Origin: Candidatus Polarisedimenticolaceae bacterium
GTDB taxonomy: Bacteria; Acidobacteriota; Polarisedimenticolia; Polarisedimenticolales; DASRJG01
DNA: 64,000 nucleotides
Reading direction: 5' to 3'
NCBI GenBank assembly: GCA_036275915.1
Contig: DASUCV010000004.1
Coordinates: forward strand, 726,204 to 790,203
In this document: positions 53,959 through 63,739 of the stretch, piece after piece
How the letters are laid out: the number at the start of each line of letters is the position of its first letter
Position numbering within the stretch: the first letter of the stretch is position 1
Translations under genes and position numbers: made by a program
Notes under the pieces: model-generated
Database searches by the model: none
What the model saw: the letters and a program-made list of their open reading frames with translations, nothing else
What the model was told of the DNA's origin: nothing

Positions 53959-56900
53959 ACATCTCCCACCTCTTCATCAAGCGGCCGGTCACGACGACGC
54001 TCGTGATGCTGGCCCTCCTCGCCTTCGGGTGGGCGTCGCACGGGAACCTGCCGGTCAGCGACCTCCCGAACGTCGACTTCCCGACGCTTCAGGTCACGGC
54101 GAACCTTCCCGGCGCCTCTCCAGAGACGATCGCGGCGTCGGTCGCGACCCCGCTCGAGAAGGAGTTCTCGACGATCGCAGGGCTCGACCAGATGAACTCG
54201 GCCTCGGCCCTGGGCTCGACGCAGATCACCCTCCAGTTCGTCCTCGACAGGAACATCGACGCGGCGGCGCAGGACGTGCAATCCGCGATCGCGCGCGCGG
54301 CGAAGAACCTCCCCGCGGACATGCCCACCCCGCCGTCGTTCCAGAAGGTGAATCCTGCCGATCAGCCGATCCTCTACATCGCTCTCATGTCGACCGCGAT
54401 CACGACGTACGCGCTCGACGAGTACGCCGAGAACCTCCTCGCCCAGCGCATCTCGCAGGTGTCGGGCGTCGCGCAGGTCCAGATCAACGGTGCGCAGAAG
54501 TACGCGGTGCGCGTCAAGATTGACCCGCAGGCCCTCGCCAGCCGCGGGATCGGGATCAACGAGGTGGCGACCGCCCTTCGCAACGCGAACTCGAACCTCC
54601 CGACCGGTGCGCTGTGGGGTCCCGAGCGCACCTACACCGTCGAGACGAACGGCTCGCTCCTGAAGGCCGAGGCGTACCGGCCGATCATCGTCGCCTACCG
54701 CAACGGCCAGCCGGTGCGCCTGGATGAGCTCGCGACGGTCATCGACGGCGTCGAGAACGAGAAAACCGCCGCCTGGTACGTCGACCAGAAGGACGGCGCG
54801 CAGCGCGCGATCGTCCTCGCGATCCAGAAGCAGCCCGGGACGAACACGGTCGAGGTCGCGAAGTCGGTCCGCGCCCTCCTCCCCGACTTCCAGTCGAAGC
54901 TTCCCGCCGCCGTCCAGCTCAAGGTCCTCTTCGACCGCTCGGAGACGGTCAAGGAATCCGTCCGCGACGTCCAGACGACGCTCGGCCTCACGCTCGTCCT
55001 CGTCGTCCTCGTGATCTTCCTGTTCCTGCGGAACCTCTCCTCGACGGTGATCCCGAGCCTCGCGCTCCCTCTCTCGATCCTCGGCACGTTCATCGTCATG
55101 TACGGGTTCGGCTACAGCCTCGACAACCTGTCGCTCATGGCGCTCACGCTCGCCGTCGGGTTCGTCGTCGACGACGCGATCGTCGTGCTCGAGAACATCG
55201 TCCGCCACATGGAGATGGGGAAGCCCGCGATGGAGGCGGCGATCGACGGCTCGCGGGAGATCGGGTTCACCGTGATCTCGATGACGATCTCGCTCTCGGC
55301 CGTCTTCATCCCGATCCTCTTCATGGGCGGGATCATGGGGCGTCTCTTCCACGAGTTCGCGGTCGTCATCGGCGTCGCGGTCCTGATTTCCGGGTTCATC
55401 TCGCTGTCGCTCACGCCGATGCTCTCGAGCCGCTTCCTGAAGCCCGAGCGCGAGGCGCACCACGGCCGCTTCTACACGGTCACGGAGAAGTGGTTCGACA
55501 AGTCGCTCGCGTGGTACGACGCCGGGCTCACCTGGTCGCTCCGGCACCGGATCTCGATCATGGCGCTCACGCTCGTCATGGTCGCCGGGACGGTCGCGCT
55601 CTTCGTCGTCATCCCGAAGGGGTTCATCCCCGACCAGGACACCGGGCAAGTCCTCGGCTTCACCGAAGGCCAGGAGGGGATCGGCTTCGACGCACTCGTC
55701 ACGCACCAGAAGGAGATCGCCGCGATCGTCGCGCAGGAGCCGTCGATCGAGGCGTTCATGTCGTCCGCCGGCTCGCGCGGCACGATCACCGGCAACAACC
55801 AGGGGATCGTCTTCCTGCGCCTGAAGCCGAGGAACGAGCGCGACGGCGTCAACACGATCATGGCCCGCCTGCGCGACAAGGTGGCGCCGGTCGCCGGGAT
55901 GCGCGTCTTCTTCCAGAACCCGCCGGCGATCCGGCTCGGCGGGCGCCTCACGAAGAGCCAGTACCAGCTCACGCTCCAGAGCACCGACATCGACAGCCTC
56001 TACCAGTACGCGCCGAAGCTCGAAGCCGCGATGAAGCAGCTCCCCGAGGTCCGCGACGTCACGACCGACCTGCTCGTGCGCAATCCGCAGGTCAACGTCC
56101 AGATCGATCGCGACAAGGCCGCGGCCCTCGGCCTCACCGCCGATCAGATCGACGACGCGCTCTACACCGCGTACGGCTTCCGCCAGGTCTCGACGATCTA
56201 CGCGTCGAACGCGTCCTACCAGGTCATTCTCGAGGTCGACCGGCAATATCAGAACGACCCGTCGGCGCTGCCGCTCCTCTACGTGCGCTCGTCGAAGGGC
56301 GAGCTGATCCCGATCGACACGCTCGTCAACATGGCGACCGGCGTCGGCCCGCTCACCGTGAGCCATTCCGGCCAGCTCCCGTCGGTGACCCTCTCGTTCG
56401 ACCTCGCGTCGGGGGTCTCGCTCGGGCAGGGCGTGACCGCCGTCCAGCGCACCGCGCGCCGCGTCCTCCCCGCGACGATGACCACGGCGTTCCAGGGAAC
56501 GGCGCAGGCGTTCCAGGCGTCGCAGCAGGGGCTCGGCCTCTTGCTCGTGATCGCGGTGCTCTTCATCTACGTCGTGCTGGGGATCCTCTACGAGAGCTTC
56601 ATCCACCCGCTGACGATTCTCTCCGCGCTGCCGTTCGCCGGCTTCGGCGCGCTCTTGACGCTCCTCGTCTTCGGGAAGGACCTCTCGGTGATCGCGTTCG
56701 TAGGGGTCATCCTCTTGGTCGGCCTCGTGAAGAAGAACGGGATCATGATGGTCGACTTCGCGATCGAGGCGCGGCGGAACGAGGGGAAGGACGCGTTCCG
56801 CGCGATCCACGACGCGTGCCTCGTGCGCTTCCGCCCGATCATGATGACGACGATGGCGGCGCTCTTCGGGACGCTGCCGATCGCGCTCGGCCTCGGCGCC

Positions 56901-57080
56901 GGTGCGGAGGCCCGGCAGCCGCTCGGCCTCGCCGTCGTCGGCGGCCTCCTCTTCTCGCAGATGCTGACTCTCTTCGTGACCCCGGTCGTCTACACCTACA
57001 TGGACAGCTTCGAGGTGTGGGTTCGCGGCCTGACGGGGCGGCGAACCGCCGAGCGGCACGTGGCGCAGCCGGTTGCATAA
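53955..57080 (+). CDS. RND multidrug efflux transporter (HAE1/MdtB-MdtC type)
   Basis: A 1041-residue proton-driven pump with 12 helices and two large periplasmic loops. FIKRPVTTTLVMLAL opens it; helix 4 has the proton-relay LAVGFVVDDAIVVLENI; LVGLVKKNGIMMVDFAIE is the helix-11 signature. Best overall resemblance is to the MdtB/MdtC branch. GTG 53955 overlaps the adaptor stop. No repressor gene is adjacent. A repeat array follows 10 bases after the stop. Confidence 0.95.
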   Translation: MNISHLFIKRPVTTTLVMLALLAFGWASHGNLPVSDLPNVDFPTLQVTANLPGASPETIAASVATPLEKEFSTIAGLDQMNSASALGSTQITLQFVLDRNIDAAAQDVQSAIARAAKNLPADMPTPPSFQKVNPADQPILYIALMSTAITTYALDEYAENLLAQRISQVSGVAQVQINGAQKYAVRVKIDPQALASRGIGINEVATALRNANSNLPTGALWGPERTYTVETNGSLLKAEAYRPIIVAYRNGQPVRLDELATVIDGVENEKTAAWYVDQKDGAQRAIVLAIQKQPGTNTVEVAKSVRALLPDFQSKLPAAVQLKVLFDRSETVKESVRDVQTTLGLTLVLVVLVIFLFLRNLSSTVIPSLALPLSILGTFIVMYGFGYSLDNLSLMALTLAVGFVVDDAIVVLENIVRHMEMGKPAMEAAIDGSREIGFTVISMTISLSAVFIPILFMGGIMGRLFHEFAVVIGVAVLISGFISLSLTPMLSSRFLKPEREAHHGRFYTVTEKWFDKSLAWYDAGLTWSLRHRISIMALTLVMVAGTVALFVVIPKGFIPDQDTGQVLGFTEGQEGIGFDALVTHQKEIAAIVAQEPSIEAFMSSAGSRGTITGNNQGIVFLRLKPRNERDGVNTIMARLRDKVAPVAGMRVFFQNPPAIRLGGRLTKSQYQLTLQSTDIDSLYQYAPKLEAAMKQLPEVRDVTTDLLVRNPQVNVQIDRDKAAALGLTADQIDDALYTAYGFRQVSTIYASNASYQVILEVDRQYQNDPSALPLLYVRSSKGELIPIDTLVNMATGVGPLTVSHSGQLPSVTLSFDLASGVSLGQGVTAVQRTARRVLPATMTTAFQGTAQAFQASQQGLGLLLVIAVLFIYVVLGILYESFIHPLTILSALPFAGFGALLTLLVFGKDLSVIAFVGVILLVGLVKKNGIMMVDFAIEARRNEGKDAFRAIHDACLVRFRPIMMTTMAALFGTLPIALGLGAGAEARQPLGLAVVGGLLFSQMLTLFVTPVVYTYMDSFEVWVRGLTGRRTAERHVAQPVA

Positions 57081-57090
57081 TTGAAAGAGG

Positions 57091-57157
57091 GTTAACAGTT
57101 CACAGTTAACAGTCGACAGTACTTTGAACTGTCAACTGTTAACTGTTAACTGTTAAC
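57091..57157. repeat. Hairpin array of 7-bp GTNNACA units, copy 1
   Basis: Left arm: GTTAACA, GTTCACA, GTTAACA, GTCGACA, GT. After a short loop the right arm carries the reverse-complement units (GTCAACT, GTTAACT twice, GTTAAC). Every unit keeps GT and AC and varies only at the two central bases. The arms can pair into a long hairpin with a few mismatches. Lies between the RND gene and the subtilase gene. Confidence 0.9.
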
Positions 57158-57194
57158 CATTCCAGCCCTATATTGAGCCGCGGAGGAGCGGCTC

Positions 57195-60100
57195 ATGCGG
57201 TTACGCATCCTTCCCTTCGTCCTTCTCGCGACGCTCGCGCGAGCGACACCGCCGCCGGCTGATCTCAGCGCACGCGGTCTTCGATACGCGGTCGTCACGG
57301 TGCGACACGCGCTCTCGGTCGACGAGCACAAGCAGCTCGAGTCGGCGGGAGCGGTGCTCCTCGATTCTGCCGGCAAGGGGGCCTATCGCATCCGCTTCGC
57401 GCCCGGGGCGGAGAACGCGATCCGGCGGCTTCCGTTCGTGGACGGCTTCGGCGCGCCGACCTCCGAGCGGAAGATCGACCCACAGCTCTCCCTCGCGTCG
57501 AACGGGCCCGCGCCGGTCGCGATCCGTGTCGTCCTCGATGGCGGCGAGCCGGCGCAGCGCGTCCTCGATCTCCTCGACGGACACGATCCCCGTGCGACCG
57601 CGGCGGGGAAGGACGGTGCGTGGCGCATCGTCGCGACGGTCCCGGGGACAGCGCTCGGCGCGCTCCTCGATCGGCTCGCGGCGCTTCCCGAGGTCGAAGG
57701 GATCGAGCCGGTCCGCGTCATCCGCGCGCTGAACCAGGACGCGGTGTGGGTCCACCAGTCGTTCGTCGGGCCGTCGCCGCAGCAGACACCCGTCTTCGAC
57801 CACGGCATCTTCGGCTGTGGCCAGATCGTGGGGATCGCCGACACGGCGCAGGACTACGACGCCTGCTTTTTTCGCGACACCGTCAATGGCCCGCCGCCGA
57901 TCGCGACGTGCTCCACGCCGCCGTGCCCGGCCGCGGCGCCCGCGGGGAATCGCCGCAAGGACGTCCTCTACTACAACTGGTCGGGCGGCCCGACCGGCGA
58001 GGAAGACACCTGCCCCGCGACGACGACCGGCACGTCGGGGCACGGGACGCACACATCCGGCTCGATCGCCGGCGACGCGGCGCCGTACGCGGACTGCGCG
58101 GGGTTCACCACCCCGGGCCGGAACGGCGGCGACGGATTGGCGCCCGGCGCGAAGCTCGTCGTCGAGGAGATGGGCGACGGGTTCGAGTACCTCAACGACT
58201 TGGGCGGGACGCTGTGGAACCTCACGGACGTCGCCTTCACGACCGGCGCGCGCATCCACTCCAACTCGTGGGGCGGCGCTTGCTACGACGTCTTCGGCGA
58301 CTGCACGCCGGGATGCACGATGCCGTACGACTCATACGCGCGCGACGCCGACCTCGCGATGTGGAGCCATCCGGACCTCCTCATCGTGACCGCGGCCGGG
58401 AACGGCGGCGCGTACTGTCCGGCGCCGATCTCGGTCGGCACGCCCGCGAATGCGAAGAACGTGCTCGCGGTCGGGTCGGTCGGTCATGGGACCGCGGCGA
58501 CGACGCCTTCGTATTTCACGAGCCCGGGGCCGGTGCACGACGGCCGCCTCGCCCCCGCCGTCGCCGCGCAGGGCGAGTCGACGGTCTCGGCGGCCTCCGA
58601 CGCGAACCTCGCGACGAACAACTGCGGGACCTGCTCGCTCGACGGCTCGTCGATGTCCGCGCCGACGACCGCAGGGCTCGCCGCGCTCGTGCGCGAGTAC
58701 TACACCACCGGGTTCTACGCGACGGGGGCGCGCAACCCGGGGAGCGGTTTCGTCCCGTCCGGCGCGCTCCTCAAGGCGACCCTGATCGACGGCGCCGTCG
58801 CGCTCGGTGCCAACACGTCCGACCCCGACTTCACCTCCGGGTTCGGGCGCATCGAGCTCGACCGCACGCTCGCGTTCACGGGGGGCCCGTTCGCCCTCCG
58901 TGTCGACGACCGCCGTGAGGGAGTCACGACCGGGAGTGTCGTCTCGCACGCCTATGACGTCGCCGCCGGCCAGCCGTTCCGGGCGACCCTCGTCTGGACC
59001 GATTATCCCGGCGCCCTCAATGCCGACGTCGCGCGCGTCAACGAGCTGAAGCTCGAGGTCGTCGATCCCTCGGGCACGACCTGGTTCCAGACCCTCGATG
59101 CGACGTCCGGCCTGCCCGTTCCGACCTCGAACGGGGCGCTCCCGCACGACACACGGAACGTCGAGGAGCGCCTCGTCTTCGCGACGCCGGCTCCGGGCCG
59201 GTGGATCGTCCGCGTGCGCGGGATCGATGTGCCGTTCGGGCCGCAGCCGTTCGCGCTCGTCGTGCGCGGGGCGATGACCGACTGCCCCGCGCCGCCGGCG
59301 CCTCCGGCCCCTGCGCTCGGGACGCCGGCCGATCATCAGGTCCAGGTGACGTGGTCGCCGGTCTCGGGCGCAGCGGGCTACAACGTTTACCGCAGCTTCG
59401 GCCCGTGCCCCGGCGGACCGTGGGTGCCGGTGGCGACGGCGGTCGCGGGGACCTCGTTCCTCGACACGACGGTCTCGGGCGGCGCCGCCTACAGCTACGT
59501 CGTGACCGCGGCCTCCGATCCCTCGGCCGCGTGCGAGTCGGCGCGCTCCGGATGCGCGTCCGTCGTTCCGACGGGCGACTGCACGCTTCTGCCCGCGTTC
59601 CACGGTGTGCGCGAGGCAGTCAGCGACGGCTTGAGCGCTTGCTCCGTCGACGTGCGCTGGGATCCCGCGACGGCGTACTGCAGCGGCGGACTCACTTACA
59701 ACGTGTACCGCGGGACGTCGAGCGGCTTCGTGCCCGGCCCGGGCAATCGCGTCGCGCGGTGCGTCTCAGGGACGACTTTCACCGATTCGGTGAGCCTCGC
59801 GTACGGGACGACCTACTGGTACGCCGTCCGCGCCGAGGACGGGACGAGCGGCCATGGCGGCCCCTGTCACGGCGGGAACGAAGAAGCCAACGCGGTAATG
59901 GCGGCCGTCGCTCCCGACGGGCCGCCGGCGCTCGGCACCTGGAGCGACGACGCCGGCGACACCGGCACCGCGAAGATGGGTGCGGCTTCACCTTGGTCCG
60001 ACGATGCGACCGGCGGCCACGCCGCGCCGCACGTCTACACGGGCAACAGCTCCTCCGGCATCTGCGCCGACCTGCCGACGCCGACGATCACGCTCGCCAG

Positions 60101-60845
60101 CCCCGCACAGGGACCGCAGCTCACGTTCTGGACCAAGCACGACCTCGACTACGACCCGACCGGCGAGATCTTCGGTCGCGAAGGCTCGGTCGGGCAGGTC
60201 GAGATCGCGACCGGCCCGTCGTTCACCGGTTGGACCCGTGTGCCGCTCACGCCGGATTACCCCGAGACGGTCGACTTCCCGTACAACCAGTGCACGACGA
60301 CGCAGAACCCGGGCAACTACTTCACCGGCCTCCACACGACGTACACGCAGTACTCGGCGTCGCTCGCCAACTGGGCCGGCGGCGACGTGAAGATCCGCTT
60401 CCACCTGTCCGGAGATCTCCTCTACCCCGGCGGCCACTGGTGGCTCGACGATCTCAGCGTGACGCAGGCGCTCGTCCCCGGCTCGTGCCAGTCGATCGCC
60501 GCGGGACCGCCGCCGGTTCCGGACACGATGCACGCGTCCCGAAGCGGCACGTCCGTGGCGATCACGTGGGACGCGACGCAATGCCCCGCCACCGCGGTCA
60601 ACATCTACCGCGGCGCCATCGGGAGCTTCGCCTCGTTCAACGGCGGAAGCTGCGGGCTTGCGCCGTCGGGAAGCGCCACCGTGGCGATGCCCGACAACTC
60701 GTGGTTCCTCGTCGTCGCCACCGACGGTGGATCAACCGACGGCAGCTACGCGAAGGGCGTGACGGGCAGCGAGCTCTTCTACGCCGGCGCGTCCTCGGCC
60801 TGTCCGGCGATCGCGGCGCACGTCACGAACAACGCCTGCCCCTAG
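57195..60845 (+). CDS. Secreted S8 subtilisin-like protease with C-terminal fibronectin-like domains
   Basis: A 1216-residue exported protease. Signal peptide (about residues 1-17), an inhibitor-like propeptide region (about 30-190), and a subtilase domain with Asp216 ([10 protein letters not shown]), His283 (GHGTHTSG) and Ser486 (DGSSMSAP). A pre-peptidase-type beta domain (about 570-690) is followed by at least two fibronectin-III-like domains with [17 protein letters not shown] and later VRWDPATAY, and a domain containing the DDAGDT...[12 protein letters not shown] region, then another fibronectin-like unit. Several Cys pairs suit an extracellular enzyme. GGAGGAG upstream of ATG 57195 and TATATT at 57169-57174 give ordinary signals. 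It ends just before repeat copy 2. Confidence 0.9.
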   Translation: MRLRILPFVLLATLARATPPPADLSARGLRYAVVTVRHALSVDEHKQLESAGAVLLDSAGKGAYRIRFAPGAENAIRRLPFVDGFGAPTSERKIDPQLSLASNGPAPVAIRVVLDGGEPAQRVLDLLDGHDPRATAAGKDGAWRIVATVPGTALGALLDRLAALPEVEGIEPVRVIRALNQDAVWVHQSFVGPSPQQTPVFDHGIFGCGQIVGIADTAQDYDACFFRDTVNGPPPIATCSTPPCPAAAPAGNRRKDVLYYNWSGGPTGEEDTCPATTTGTSGHGTHTSGSIAGDAAPYADCAGFTTPGRNGGDGLAPGAKLVVEEMGDGFEYLNDLGGTLWNLTDVAFTTGARIHSNSWGGACYDVFGDCTPGCTMPYDSYARDADLAMWSHPDLLIVTAAGNGGAYCPAPISVGTPANAKNVLAVGSVGHGTAATTPSYFTSPGPVHDGRLAPAVAAQGESTVSAASDANLATNNCGTCSLDGSSMSAPTTAGLAALVREYYTTGFYATGARNPGSGFVPSGALLKATLIDGAVALGANTSDPDFTSGFGRIELDRTLAFTGGPFALRVDDRREGVTTGSVVSHAYDVAAGQPFRATLVWTDYPGALNADVARVNELKLEVVDPSGTTWFQTLDATSGLPVPTSNGALPHDTRNVEERLVFATPAPGRWIVRVRGIDVPFGPQPFALVVRGAMTDCPAPPAPPAPALGTPADHQVQVTWSPVSGAAGYNVYRSFGPCPGGPWVPVATAVAGTSFLDTTVSGGAAYSYVVTAASDPSAACESARSGCASVVPTGDCTLLPAFHGVREAVSDGLSACSVDVRWDPATAYCSGGLTYNVYRGTSSGFVPGPGNRVARCVSGTTFTDSVSLAYGTTYWYAVRAEDGTSGHGGPCHGGNEEANAVMAAVAPDGPPALGTWSDDAGDTGTAKMGAASPWSDDATGGHAAPHVYTGNSSSGICADLPTPTITLASPAQGPQLTFWTKHDLDYDPTGEIFGREGSVGQVEIATGPSFTGWTRVPLTPDYPETVDFPYNQCTTTQNPGNYFTGLHTTYTQYSASLANWAGGDVKIRFHLSGDLLYPGGHWWLDDLSVTQALVPGSCQSIAAGPPPVPDTMHASRSGTSVAITWDATQCPATAVNIYRGAIGSFASFNGGSCGLAPSGSATVAMPDNSWFLVVATDGGSTDGSYAKGVTGSELFYAGASSACPAIAAHVTNNACP

Positions 60846-60849
60846 GAAA

Positions 60850-60908
60850 GTTCACAGTCGACAGTTCACAGTTGACAGTTTCCGGACTGTGCACTGTCAA
60901 CTGTCGAC
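60850..60908. repeat. Hairpin array of 7-bp GTNNACA units, copy 2
   Basis: Units GTTCACA, GTCGACA, GTTCACA, GTTGACA, GT, then TTCCGG, then ACT-GTGCACT-GTCAACT-GTCGAC. Flanked by AAA on the left and TTT on the right, which extends the pairing. Begins five bases after the subtilase stop. Confidence 0.9.
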
Positions 60909-60921
60909 TTTTCGCCCGTGC

Positions 60922-60927
60922 TACGAT
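60922..60927 (+). promoter_or_regulatory. Candidate -10 box TACGAT, 6 nt before the ettA start
   Basis: TACGAT then CCCCGG then ATG 60934, matching the leaderless layout of the sulfatase-like and NatA-like genes. It lies just beyond the repeat hairpin, so the array ends where the promoter starts. Confidence 0.45.
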
Positions 60928-60933
60928 CCCCGG

Positions 60934-62589
60934 ATGCCTGAATTCATTTTCACCATGAAAGATCTCCGCAAGACCGTCCCGCCGAAGCGGGAGATCTTGA
61001 AGGGGATCTGGCTCTCGTTCTTCTACGGCGCGAAGATCGGCGTGCTCGGCCACAACGGTGCGGGCAAGTCGTCGCTCTTGCGCATCATGGCCGGCCAGGA
61101 CGATCAGTTCACCGGCGACGCGTTTCCCGGGAAGGGCGCCACGGTCGGGTTCCTCCAGCAGGAGCCCCAGCTCGATCCGGCCAAGACCGTCCTCGGCAAC
61201 GTCGAGGAAGGGGTCGCCAAGCAGAAGGCGATCGTCGATCGCTACAACGAGCTGATGGCGAACTACACGGAGGAGACGGCCGACGAGGCCGCGAAGCTCC
61301 AGGACCAGATCGACTCGCAGAACCTCTGGGACCTCGACACGCACCTCGAGATCGCGATGGACGCGCTCCGCTGCCCGCCGGGCGACGCCGACGTCACGAA
61401 GCTCTCGGGCGGCGAGAGGCGTCGCGTCGCGCTCTGCCGGTTGCTCCTCCAGAAGCCGGACCTCCTCCTCCTCGACGAGCCGACGAACCACCTCGACGCC
61501 GAGTCGGTGGCGTGGCTCGAGCGGCACCTGAAGGAGTACGAGGGCACCGTCGTCGCGATCACGCACGACCGTTACTTCCTCGACAACGTCGCGGGCTGGA
61601 TCCTCGAGCTCGACCGAGGCGCGGGGATCCCGTGGGAGGGGAACTACTCCTCCTGGCTCGATCAGAAGCAGCGCCGCCTCGCGCAGGAAGAGAAGGCATC
61701 GACCGCGCGCCAGAAGACCCTCGAGCACGAGCTCGAATGGGTGCGCATGGCTCCGCGCGCGCGGCACGCGAAGAGCAAGGCGCGCATCACGGCGTACGAA
61801 GAGCTGCTCCGCCAGGACACCGAGAAGCGGATGGATCAGCTCGAGGAGCTCTACCTCCCCGCCGGCCCGCGCCTGGGCGATGTCGTCGTCGAGGCGAAGG
61901 GCCTCCGCAAGGGCTACGGCGACAACGTCCTCATGGAGGACCTGGCGTTCAACCTCCCGCCCGGCGGCATCGTCGGCGTCATCGGCCCGAACGGCGCCGG
62001 CAAGACGACGCTCTTCCGCATGATCGTCGGCCAGGAGAAGCCCGACGCGGGGACGCTACGGATCGGCGAGACCGTGAAGCTCTCGTACGTCGATCAGAGC
62101 CGCGACGTCCTCAAGGACGACGACACCGTCTGGCAGGCGATCTCCGAAGGCCACGACCTCATCGCCCTCGGGAAGCGCGAGGTCCCGTCGCGCGCGTACT
62201 GCTCGTGGTTCAACTTCAAGGGCTCGGACCAGCAGAAGCCGGTGAAGGCGCTGTCGGGCGGCGAGCGGAACCGCGTTCACATGGCGCGGATGTTCAAGGC
62301 GGGCGGGAACGTCCTCCTGCTCGACGAGCCGACGAACGATCTCGACGTCGACACGCTGCGCGCGCTCGAAGAAGCGCTCGTCAATTTCGCGGGCTGCGCG
62401 GTGATCATCTCGCACGACCGCTGGTTCCTCGACCGCATCGCGACGCACATCCTCGCCTTCGAGGGCGACAGCCAGGTCGTGTGGTTCGAGGGGAACTACC
62501 AGGAGTACGAGGCCGACAAGAAGCGCCGGCTCGGAGCGGAAGCGGACCAGCCGCACCGCATCAAGTATCGGAAGCTGACGAGATCCTAA
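60934..62589 (+). CDS. ettA: ABC-F protein, energy-dependent translational throttle EttA
   Basis: A 551-residue soluble tandem-ATPase protein that binds the ribosomal E site and couples initiation to ATP level. First Walker [13 protein letters not shown], first signature [15 protein letters not shown] with [15 protein letters not shown]; second Walker [13 protein letters not shown], second signature [14 protein letters not shown] with [14 protein letters not shown]. The Arm region (about 95-135) and the basic linker ([15 protein letters not shown]) match EttA specifically. E. coli EttA has 555 residues. The upstream in-frame GTG inside the repeat array is rejected as a start. Confidence 0.94.
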   Translation: MPEFIFTMKDLRKTVPPKREILKGIWLSFFYGAKIGVLGHNGAGKSSLLRIMAGQDDQFTGDAFPGKGATVGFLQQEPQLDPAKTVLGNVEEGVAKQKAIVDRYNELMANYTEETADEAAKLQDQIDSQNLWDLDTHLEIAMDALRCPPGDADVTKLSGGERRRVALCRLLLQKPDLLLLDEPTNHLDAESVAWLERHLKEYEGTVVAITHDRYFLDNVAGWILELDRGAGIPWEGNYSSWLDQKQRRLAQEEKASTARQKTLEHELEWVRMAPRARHAKSKARITAYEELLRQDTEKRMDQLEELYLPAGPRLGDVVVEAKGLRKGYGDNVLMEDLAFNLPPGGIVGVIGPNGAGKTTLFRMIVGQEKPDAGTLRIGETVKLSYVDQSRDVLKDDDTVWQAISEGHDLIALGKREVPSRAYCSWFNFKGSDQQKPVKALSGGERNRVHMARMFKAGGNVLLLDEPTNDLDVDTLRALEEALVNFAGCAVIISHDRWFLDRIATHILAFEGDSQVVWFEGNYQEYEADKKRRLGAEADQPHRIKYRKLTRS

Positions 62590-62593
62590 GAAA

Positions 62594-62673
62594 GTCAACA
62601 GTCAACAGTCGACAGTCAACAGTTTCCGGAATCGGAACCGTCGACTGTTAACTGTCGACTGTCGACTGTGAAC
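62594..62673. repeat. Hairpin array of 7-bp GTNNACA units, copy 3
   Basis: Units GTCAACA twice, GTCGACA, GTCAACA, GT, then TTCCGGAATCGGAA, then GTCGACT, GTTAACT, GTCGACT twice, GTGAAC. It shares the AAA flank and the AGTTTCCGG centre with copy 2. It begins four bases after the ettA stop and ends six bases before the stop of the convergent small-protein gene, so it fills the whole gap. Confidence 0.9.
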
Positions 62674-62679
62674 TTCTTC

Positions 62680-63009
62680 TCAGCTTGCCTGCGTGATCTT
62701 GGTCGCGTCCAGCCAGTTCTTGCCATCCTTCTGCGTGACCTTGCCGGTGGCGACGACGTTCTTCTCGCCCTTGCAAACGTGTCCGAACTCTTCGGCCACC
62801 TTGTTCTTGGCGACGTAGTACTGCGTCTCCTTGCCGTCGACGGTCGCGACGATGACGTTCTGGCACTCCTTCTGACCTTCGACCTTCAGCGCGCACTTCG
62901 CGCAGACCAGTTTGCCGGTCACCGTGACGTCCTTCGCGTCGCCCGCGAAGGTGAGGGAGGCGAGGCCGATGATGGCCACGAGGGCCAGGAGCAGACGGAC
63001 GATCTTCAT
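62680..63009 (-). CDS. Small exported CxxC protein of unknown function
   Basis: A 109-residue protein: signal peptide (to about residue 22, SLTFA-GD), then an 85-residue domain with C36-x2-C39, C49 and C79 (VCAKCALK, ECQNVI, FGHVCKG). The domain is mostly beta with Lys-rich loops. The spacing suggests metal binding or a disulfide/redox role outside the cytoplasm; similar small proteins of unknown function occur in other environmental bacteria. AGAGGAG and a TAGAAT box precede the ATG. Divergent from the cysteine dioxygenase gene with 145 bases between. Confidence 0.75.
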   Translation of the reverse strand: MKIVRLLLALVAIIGLASLTFAGDAKDVTVTGKLVCAKCALKVEGQKECQNVIVATVDGKETQYYVAKNKVAEEFGHVCKGEKNVVATGKVTQKDGKNWLDATKITQAS

Positions 63010-63032
63010 GGGCAGACTCCTCTTGGGATGGG

Positions 63033-63055
63033 TCCCGCGTCATTCTATCGCGGGA
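63033..63055 (-). promoter_or_regulatory. -10 box TAGAAT enclosed by a 7-9-7 inverted repeat
   Basis: TCCCGCG (63033-63039) and CGCGGGA (63049-63055) flank ATTCTA at 63042-63047, which is TAGAAT on the minus strand, about 33 bases before the small CxxC gene. The symmetry centred on the -10 is what a repressor operator would look like, but a 7-bp repeat in GC-rich DNA can occur by chance. Confidence 0.35.
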
Positions 63056-63154
63056 TTCCGGTGGCGCCAGAATCCGGGCGCGCGCGGCGGGGGCCGCGGC
63101 CGGCGCGCTTGACACCACCGTCCCCCTGCGTCACCCTTCCCTGGGGCGGCAAAC

Positions 63155-63727
63155 ATGCGACAGGCTTCGCTGCAGACACTGCAACACCTCGTCGACCGGC
63201 TCGACGCCTCCGTGCGTCTGGGCGAGGTCCACACGGTCACGAGCCACGTCAAGACCGCCCTGTGCGACCTGATCCGTGCGCACACGCTCGAGATCCCCGA
63301 CAAGTTCTGCCGCCCGCACCCCGACCGCTACGCCCGACGCCTCCTCCACCGGAACGAGGAGCTGGGCTACACCGCGGTCGTCATGACGTGGGGTCCTGGA
63401 CAGCAGACGACCCTCCACGACCACCACGGCATGTGGTGCGTCGAAGGGGTCATCGCGGGCGAGATGAGTGTCACCCGCTACGACCTGCTCGAGAAGGTCG
63501 AGGGGCGCTACAAGTTCACGCTCGTCGAGGAGGTCTTGGCCGGCGTCGGGTCGTCGGGGGCGCTGATCCCGCCGTACGAGTACCACGTGCTCGGTAACGC
63601 CCTCTCCGACCGGAATTCCGTCACCCTCCACATCTACGGCGGCGAGATGGACCGCTGCAGCATCTTCGAGCCGGAGGCCGACGGCTTGTGGCGCCGGAGC
63701 GAGAAGCGCCTCCAGTACGACGAGTAG
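63155..63727 (+). CDS. cdo: Cysteine dioxygenase (thiol dioxygenase, cupin fold)
   Basis: A 190-residue non-heme iron enzyme oxidising cysteine to cysteine sulfinate. The iron ligands are H88 and H90 in LHDHHG and H144 in YEYHVLGN, the same spacing as H86/H88/H140 of mammalian CDO allowing for a small offset. Arg61 (in RYARRLL) aligns with the carboxylate-binding Arg60 that marks true cysteine dioxygenases. Cys95 and Tyr161 fall exactly where the Cys93-Tyr157 cross-link lies in mammals. Downstream, 12 bases on, begins a YeiH-type exporter. ATG 63155 is preceded by GGGGCGG. Confidence 0.88.
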   Translation: MRQASLQTLQHLVDRLDASVRLGEVHTVTSHVKTALCDLIRAHTLEIPDKFCRPHPDRYARRLLHRNEELGYTAVVMTWGPGQQTTLHDHHGMWCVEGVIAGEMSVTRYDLLEKVEGRYKFTLVEEVLAGVGSSGALIPPYEYHVLGNALSDRNSVTLHIYGGEMDRCSIFEPEADGLWRRSEKRLQYDE

Positions 63728-63739
63728 GCCCGACTCCCT

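Noticed and set aside
53787-57059. A 1090-codon open frame on the minus strand opposite the RND pump (and similarly long ones at 34421-36817, 36192-38600 minus and 25913-29587 plus)
   Set aside because: These are shadows in GC-rich DNA: extreme Arg/Glu/Asp/Val composition, no domains, and each lies exactly opposite a well-recognised gene.
57091-62673. GTNNACA arrays as a CRISPR array
   Set aside because: Units are 7 bp with no spacers, and each array inverts in the middle; no cas genes are present.
63109-63114. TTGACA as a strong -35 for the cysteine dioxygenase gene
   Set aside because: The hexamer is perfect, but 16-18 bases downstream there is only CACCCT-like GC-rich sequence and no acceptable -10.
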